Below, piece after piece: positions 60,984-64,000 of a stretch of DNA of 64,000 nucleotides. The DNA lies in NCBI GenBank assembly GCA_904830895.1, contig LR882958.1, forward strand, positions 3,736,001-3,800,000, in the 5' to 3' direction. The stretch is from Planktothrix rubescens CCAP 1459/22. Lineage in GTDB: Bacteria; Cyanobacteriota; Cyanobacteriia; Cyanobacteriales; Microcoleaceae. Positions within the stretch are counted from its first letter, which is position 1; each line of letters starts with the position of its first letter. The position numbers and the translations under genes are program-made. The notes below the pieces were generated by a model. It was given only the letters and a program-made list of their open reading frames with translations. It had not been told where the DNA came from and made no database searches.

Positions 60984-60997
60984 GGGGGTTGGGGGGG

Positions 60998-61135
60998 TCT
61001 CATCAACCCTTCAAACGCCGACACCCATTCCGACGAAACCTCCCTTAAATCTCCCTTCGCATCGCGTAACCAATTTTGAGTTAAATAATCCCGTATGGGT
61101 TTATCAACATCCGCCAACCGAATTAACAGTCAATA
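60998..61135 (-). pseudogene. Possible gene remnant next to the insertion sequence
   Basis: One minus-strand frame reads VDKPIRDYLTQNWLRDAKGD then LREVSSEWVSAFEGLMR, which has the composition of real protein but no upstream start and no downstream context. It runs into the foldback element on one side. It could be the tail of a gene cut by mobile DNA. The family was not recognised. Confidence 0.3.
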
Positions 61136-61214
61136 TCAGGAATTGAGGATACTGTTGTTTGGGGTTGAGGTGAAGATTGTTGTTGTTTTTGATATAAAGT
61201 AAGCCCTATCTTGA

Positions 61215-63275
61215 AACCCACATTCCGCAGATAGGGGTCAAATTTTCCACTAATTCTAAAAAATAGAAACCTATTCCAATTTTTCGGTGAACTTCCGAGG
61301 CTTTACTATCAAATTATATAGCTAGTTTACCGCTATTTAACTAAACATAAATAATTACTATTTTTTAATAGAAATAGAACTCCATTTTTTTAATATATTT
61401 GTATTTTATCACCAAATTCTTTTCAGCCAAGAGTTCTCATCTTGACTCATAACTTAGATTTTTTACAACTATTTCCCCCTTTCTTTTAATCTTTATCCCC
61501 CAGGAATCATTAAATAGTATTGACAGCAATCTTTCCCTAAATGCTGCAATATTTCTTGACGTTCTTGGGTTAAGTTACTCACTTGGTTTTCTCCATTTAT
61601 CCTGACTAAATGCACCGCTTGGAACATTTGAAATATCCACCGCATCGTCGGTTTATTCGTTAATTTCTTGACCTGATTTCTTACCCCTTCTTGGGCTGTT
61701 TCTAATTGTTTTCTCAATTTTCTTTGAGCTAGGTTATACACTAACAAGCACAATCCCATTATCATCGCTATTGCTTCCACTCTCTCTGGTTTTTTCACGA
61801 ATACACTTGCTGTGAAAAATAACGGATCTTTTAAAAATCTAAATCCTCTCTCGTTACTTTGCTGCGCTTTGTATTCGGCTAATAGCTTTTCATTACTCAC
61901 CTCTTTCTTGTCTAATATATTTGTCGCTAATATAAATCTTCCGGCTTTGATTTTTTCCGCTTCTATCACTGATTCTCTAGGTTCTATCTCTCCTGTTACT
62001 TGATAAACTATTGTCTTTTCTTGATTCCCTTTTTCTGTTTTACTTTGGCTTTTTTTACTGGCTTTTTCTGTGCATTTTATTTCTTTTATTTCGTGATATT
62101 TCCACGAATCTGATAACATTTTTATCCCAATCTCTGCATCCGCTATGCAAGCATACTCTTGTTTCAATAGCTTCCGCAGTGATGCTTTGGCGTTCTCTAA
62201 CTGTTTTTCTACTTGCTCTGATATTTTTTTTAGGGCTGCTTTTTTCCTGGCTTCACTTTCTACTACTAACCATCTTTGTTTTATGTTTGCGTACTCACTT
62301 GATTTCGTTGCTATTCTATATCCTTTTATTTGACTCTGCTCCCATTCTTCCTCTTCTATCTCTACAATCTTATTTTGCGCTTCTTTTATACTTAATGGTA
62401 CTCTTGTTATCCATTTCATTCCTGCCATTGCTCCTATATTCTCTGCTGTGTATAATGCACTGTCTGCTACACATATTCCTTCAAATGTCCATTGCTTTTT
62501 AAATTCTTTTAGTCTTTCTACAAATACGCTTTTATCATCGGCGTTTCCGTCATCTATTTTTAGATATAATGGCACATCTCCGTCTCCGCTTACTACCATA
62601 TCTATTATAAATTGTTTCAGATCTGGTCTTTTATCTCTTGAGTATCCATGCACTATTTTTATGGCTTTCATTTCTTCTTCTATTTCCTGATTTTCTTCTT
62701 CTTTACTTTTGTATTCTCCCTCTACTGATATCGAACTGCTATCTAGGTGTACGCTTTCCTTTTCTACTTGGAATTTTTGGGCGGCTTTTAGGGCTATTGC
62801 TGTGAATAGATTTGTTGTTCCTACTTCATAATATTTATCTAATGCTCTCCCGATTCTGTCATCATTTAGTTGCTCTGCTATTACTCCTTCTCCTATTAAA
62901 TGTTCTGTTGCTTTCCCTACGAAAAAGTTCTCGAATAGGTACAGCGGCGCGCTCAAAAACCCTAATCCATTCAAAATCATTGCTTTCATTACCTGTCCTG
63001 GGCTTATGGCTTCTTTTCCTCTTAATCCCACTTTTTTATTCACTTCTTCTACTAATTCCATCTCATCTATTACGCCTGCTACTATTCCTAAATGGTCTAA
63101 ATTCACGATTTCTATCGCTTCTAGGGGGTTTTTCATATTTTTATTTGTTCAGCTACTCTAATTATTATTCTACATTGAAAATAGCCCAAATGATTGCCAT
63201 ATAATGATTTGGGCTTTTATTTATTCCAATTTAATTGGCAATTCAATTGGCTTAAATATCTGCGGAATGTGGGTT
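61215..63275 (-). mobile_element. Complete IS1634-family insertion sequence
   Basis: Bounded by perfect 19-bp inverted repeats, aacccacattccgcagata (61215-61233) and tatctgcggaatgtgggtt (63257-63275), about 2.06 kb apart. It holds one intact transposase gene on the minus strand. The left subterminal segment (about 61309-61350, tagctagtttaccgctattt) is a non-coding region also found inverted at the right edge of the window. No clear target duplication is visible. Confidence 0.9.
61493..63136 (-). CDS. IS1634-family transposase
   Basis: DDE transposase of 547 aa, apparently intact. The N-terminal DUF4277-type region reads IVNLDHLGIVAGVIDEMELVEEVNKK ... GRALDKYYEVGTTNLF. Catalytic segments are ESVHLDSSSISVEGEY (first Asp, near residue 130), GICVADSALYTAENIGAM (second Asp, near 222) and the C-terminal ERGFRFLKDPLFFTASVFVKKPERVEAIAMIM (Glu region, near 430). 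Antisense frames across it on the plus strand are not genes. The element would be able to move itself. Confidence 0.93.
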   Translation of the reverse strand: MKNPLEAIEIVNLDHLGIVAGVIDEMELVEEVNKKVGLRGKEAISPGQVMKAMILNGLGFLSAPLYLFENFFVGKATEHLIGEGVIAEQLNDDRIGRALDKYYEVGTTNLFTAIALKAAQKFQVEKESVHLDSSSISVEGEYKSKEEENQEIEEEMKAIKIVHGYSRDKRPDLKQFIIDMVVSGDGDVPLYLKIDDGNADDKSVFVERLKEFKKQWTFEGICVADSALYTAENIGAMAGMKWITRVPLSIKEAQNKIVEIEEEEWEQSQIKGYRIATKSSEYANIKQRWLVVESEARKKAALKKISEQVEKQLENAKASLRKLLKQEYACIADAEIGIKMLSDSWKYHEIKEIKCTEKASKKSQSKTEKGNQEKTIVYQVTGEIEPRESVIEAEKIKAGRFILATNILDKKEVSNEKLLAEYKAQQSNERGFRFLKDPLFFTASVFVKKPERVEAIAMIMGLCLLVYNLAQRKLRKQLETAQEGVRNQVKKLTNKPTMRWIFQMFQAVHLVRINGENQVSNLTQERQEILQHLGKDCCQYYLMIPGG

Positions 63276-63298
63276 GAAAATCATTCAAAAGTCACAAG

Positions 63299-63326
63299 GT
63301 AGGGGCGAGGCGCGCCTCGCCCATAC
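63299..63326. repeat. Short palindrome gtaggggcgagg...cctcgcccatac
   Basis: A 28-bp near-perfect palindrome centred on cgcg, in the gap after the insertion sequence. Related shorter forms occur at 14624 and 50863. It may terminate the small operon at 63354, which is read towards it. Confidence 0.6.
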
Positions 63327-63353
63327 AGGGGGATAACTTGATCATTAACAATA

Positions 63354-63617
63354 TTATTCTAACAATTCAGAATCAGGCAACTGTTCTAATTCTTCAGCAA
63401 TTAAAGTTTGCAAATCTTCGCCACAATGGGTTTGTAGATGAATCATTGCTGTCAATAATTCGGCTAAACTATCCCCCTTTTCACTATTGTTTAATTGGTT
63501 TCCTGTTTTAATTTTATCTAAAAGCTGAATGACTATTTGACATTCTTCGCCCAACTCCGTTAACAAGGTTTCCAAGGTTGAACTTTTAATAAAAGATTTG
63601 CGATCGCTAATTTGCAT
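63354..63617 (-). CDS. Small hypothetical protein, second gene of a pair
   Basis: 87 aa, acidic and Leu-rich (MQISDRKSFIKSSTLETLLTELGEECQIVIQLLDKIKTG ... EELEQLPDSELLE), likely helical. The stop of the upstream gene overlaps its ATG (TAATG), and AGGAGG sits 5 nt upstream within that gene, so translation is coupled. Function unknown; the coupled tiny pair is consistent with, but does not show, a toxin-antitoxin or regulator module. Confidence 0.72.
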   Translation of the reverse strand: MQISDRKSFIKSSTLETLLTELGEECQIVIQLLDKIKTGNQLNNSEKGDSLAELLTAMIHLQTHCGEDLQTLIAEELEQLPDSELLE

Positions 63618-63805
63618 TATAACCTCCTAAGTCGTTTTAGTGCTTGTTGAACTCCTTTCTCAAAAGCGCGGATTTCTGTTTGCCAATGTTTAATTAATCC
63701 CTGATCAGGATAATCCTTTTGTAACTCCTTGTTGATTTTATCTTCATGTTCAGCAATTCTCCTTTGCAAACTACGAATTGCTTTTTTATGGTTTTGATTC
63801 CCCAT
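63617..63805 (-). CDS. Small hypothetical protein, first gene of a pair
   Basis: 62 aa from the ATG at 63805; a TTG two codons earlier is also in frame. Basic, coiled-coil-like (AIRSLQRRIAEHEDKINKELQKDYPDQGLIKHWQTEIRAFEKGVQQALKRLRRL). It ends in the coupled TAATG overlap with the acidic gene downstream. The basic/acidic pairing suggests that the two proteins may interact; no family was recognised. Confidence 0.68.
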   Translation of the reverse strand: MGNQNHKKAIRSLQRRIAEHEDKINKELQKDYPDQGLIKHWQTEIRAFEKGVQQALKRLRRL

Positions 63806-63892
63806 TGTCAAATTGATTATTTTGAATATTGTAGCACAGGTTCATCTTGTATATCCCTCTTCTGTCACTCTTTGGTTTTTCCTATAATTAGT

Positions 63893-64000
63893 AACCCACA
63901 TTCCGCAGATATTTAAGCAAATCTAATTGAAGATAAAACTTAGTGAATAAATAGCAATTATTTATGTTTAGTTAAATAGCGGTAAACTAGCTATATAATT
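63893..64000. mobile_element. Start of a second element with the IS1634-type end (runs off the window)
   Basis: aacccacattccgcagata (63893-63911) is identical to the ends of the insertion sequence at 61215-63275. The following bases resemble that element's right end (tatttaagc). By position 63953 they match its left subterminal region in inverted order (aaatagcggtaaactagcta). Right end joined to left interior, without room for a transposase, points to a deleted, MITE-like derivative, although a full copy cannot be excluded because the element leaves the window. Confidence 0.75.

Noticed and set aside
60829-61146. Pro/Thr/Gly-rich plus-strand frame
   Set aside because: It reads straight through the foldback element's C/G-rich hairpins, so its composition comes from repeat DNA.
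62011-63204. Plus-strand Leu/Ser-rich reading frames with membrane-like composition
   Set aside because: They are antisense to the intact transposase gene and have its codon pattern in reverse; no ribosome site supports them.

Overview
The window is a stretch of cyanobacterial chromosome, most likely from a filamentous Oscillatoriales-type organism such as Planktothrix (genus is inference). The evidence is at least 25 HIP1 octamers (GCGATCGC), where about one is expected by chance, many heptanucleotide tandem repeats of the cyanobacterial STRR type, and cyanobacterial marker genes: BtpA, cyanoexosortase B with its partner, a VKOR-thioredoxin fusion, a DUF2358 protein and a CyRepA1-type replication protein. 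Base composition is AT-rich. No tRNA or rRNA gene was seen; the one clear RNA gene is the SRP RNA (ffs).

Layout. 1-5 kb: 5' end of secA, an ABC exporter, ribD and small conserved genes. 5-20.4 kb: a surface-polysaccharide region with glycosyltransferases, a pyruvyl-transferase-like protein, a DegT aminotransferase, cyanoexosortase B and its partner, an SLBB export protein and a Wzc-like chain-length ATPase; an ion channel with a zinc ribbon and cysH lie inside it. 20.4-21.7 kb: ffs, a phasin and a Cys-motif protein. 21.8-31.7 kb: an accessory island with a DEAH helicase/restriction-like protein, a small coupled protein, a DndD-like SMC ATPase, a CyRepA1 replication protein, an XRE/ImmA-IrrE pair with paired operator-like palindromes, and a UPF0175/DUF3368 toxin-antitoxin pair whose toxin is truncated. 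31.9-48.6 kb: mostly housekeeping genes (gltS, two flavoprotein oxidoreductases, frr, pyrH, btpA, VKOR, a diguanylate cyclase, bcp, ilvA) plus an 879-residue repeat protein ending in a C39-like peptidase. 48.7-55 kb: a second accessory segment with an AAA ATPase/TOPRIM-like pair and a single-chain methyltransferase-BsuBI/PstI endonuclease, separated by purD. 55-60.3 kb: DUF2358, ArsA-like ATPase, TerC, ndk, speA. 60.3-64 kb: a foldback element, a complete IS1634-type insertion sequence, a small two-gene operon and the start of another element with the same terminal repeat.

How the genes fit together. The polysaccharide genes could form one export and surface-anchoring route: sugar modification and transfer in the cytoplasm, chain-length control by the Wzc-like ATPase, outer-membrane export by the SLBB protein, and cyanoexosortase B processing PEP-CTERM proteins. 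No PEP-CTERM substrate is visible here. The accessory island looks like defence and plasmid-derived genes. The DndD-like operon lacks dndB, dndC and dndE in this window, so it is either an incomplete phosphorothioation system or a separate module.

Non-coding DNA is rich in mobile or repetitive structure: two copies of a 135-bp MITE 44.6 kb apart, a 186-bp foldback element, a 247-bp tandem hairpin array inside the DndD-like operon, heptamer arrays that reach into genes, and an ORF-less IS200/IS605-like relic near 33.2-33.6 kb that may encode an omega-RNA (HEARO-like) transcript.
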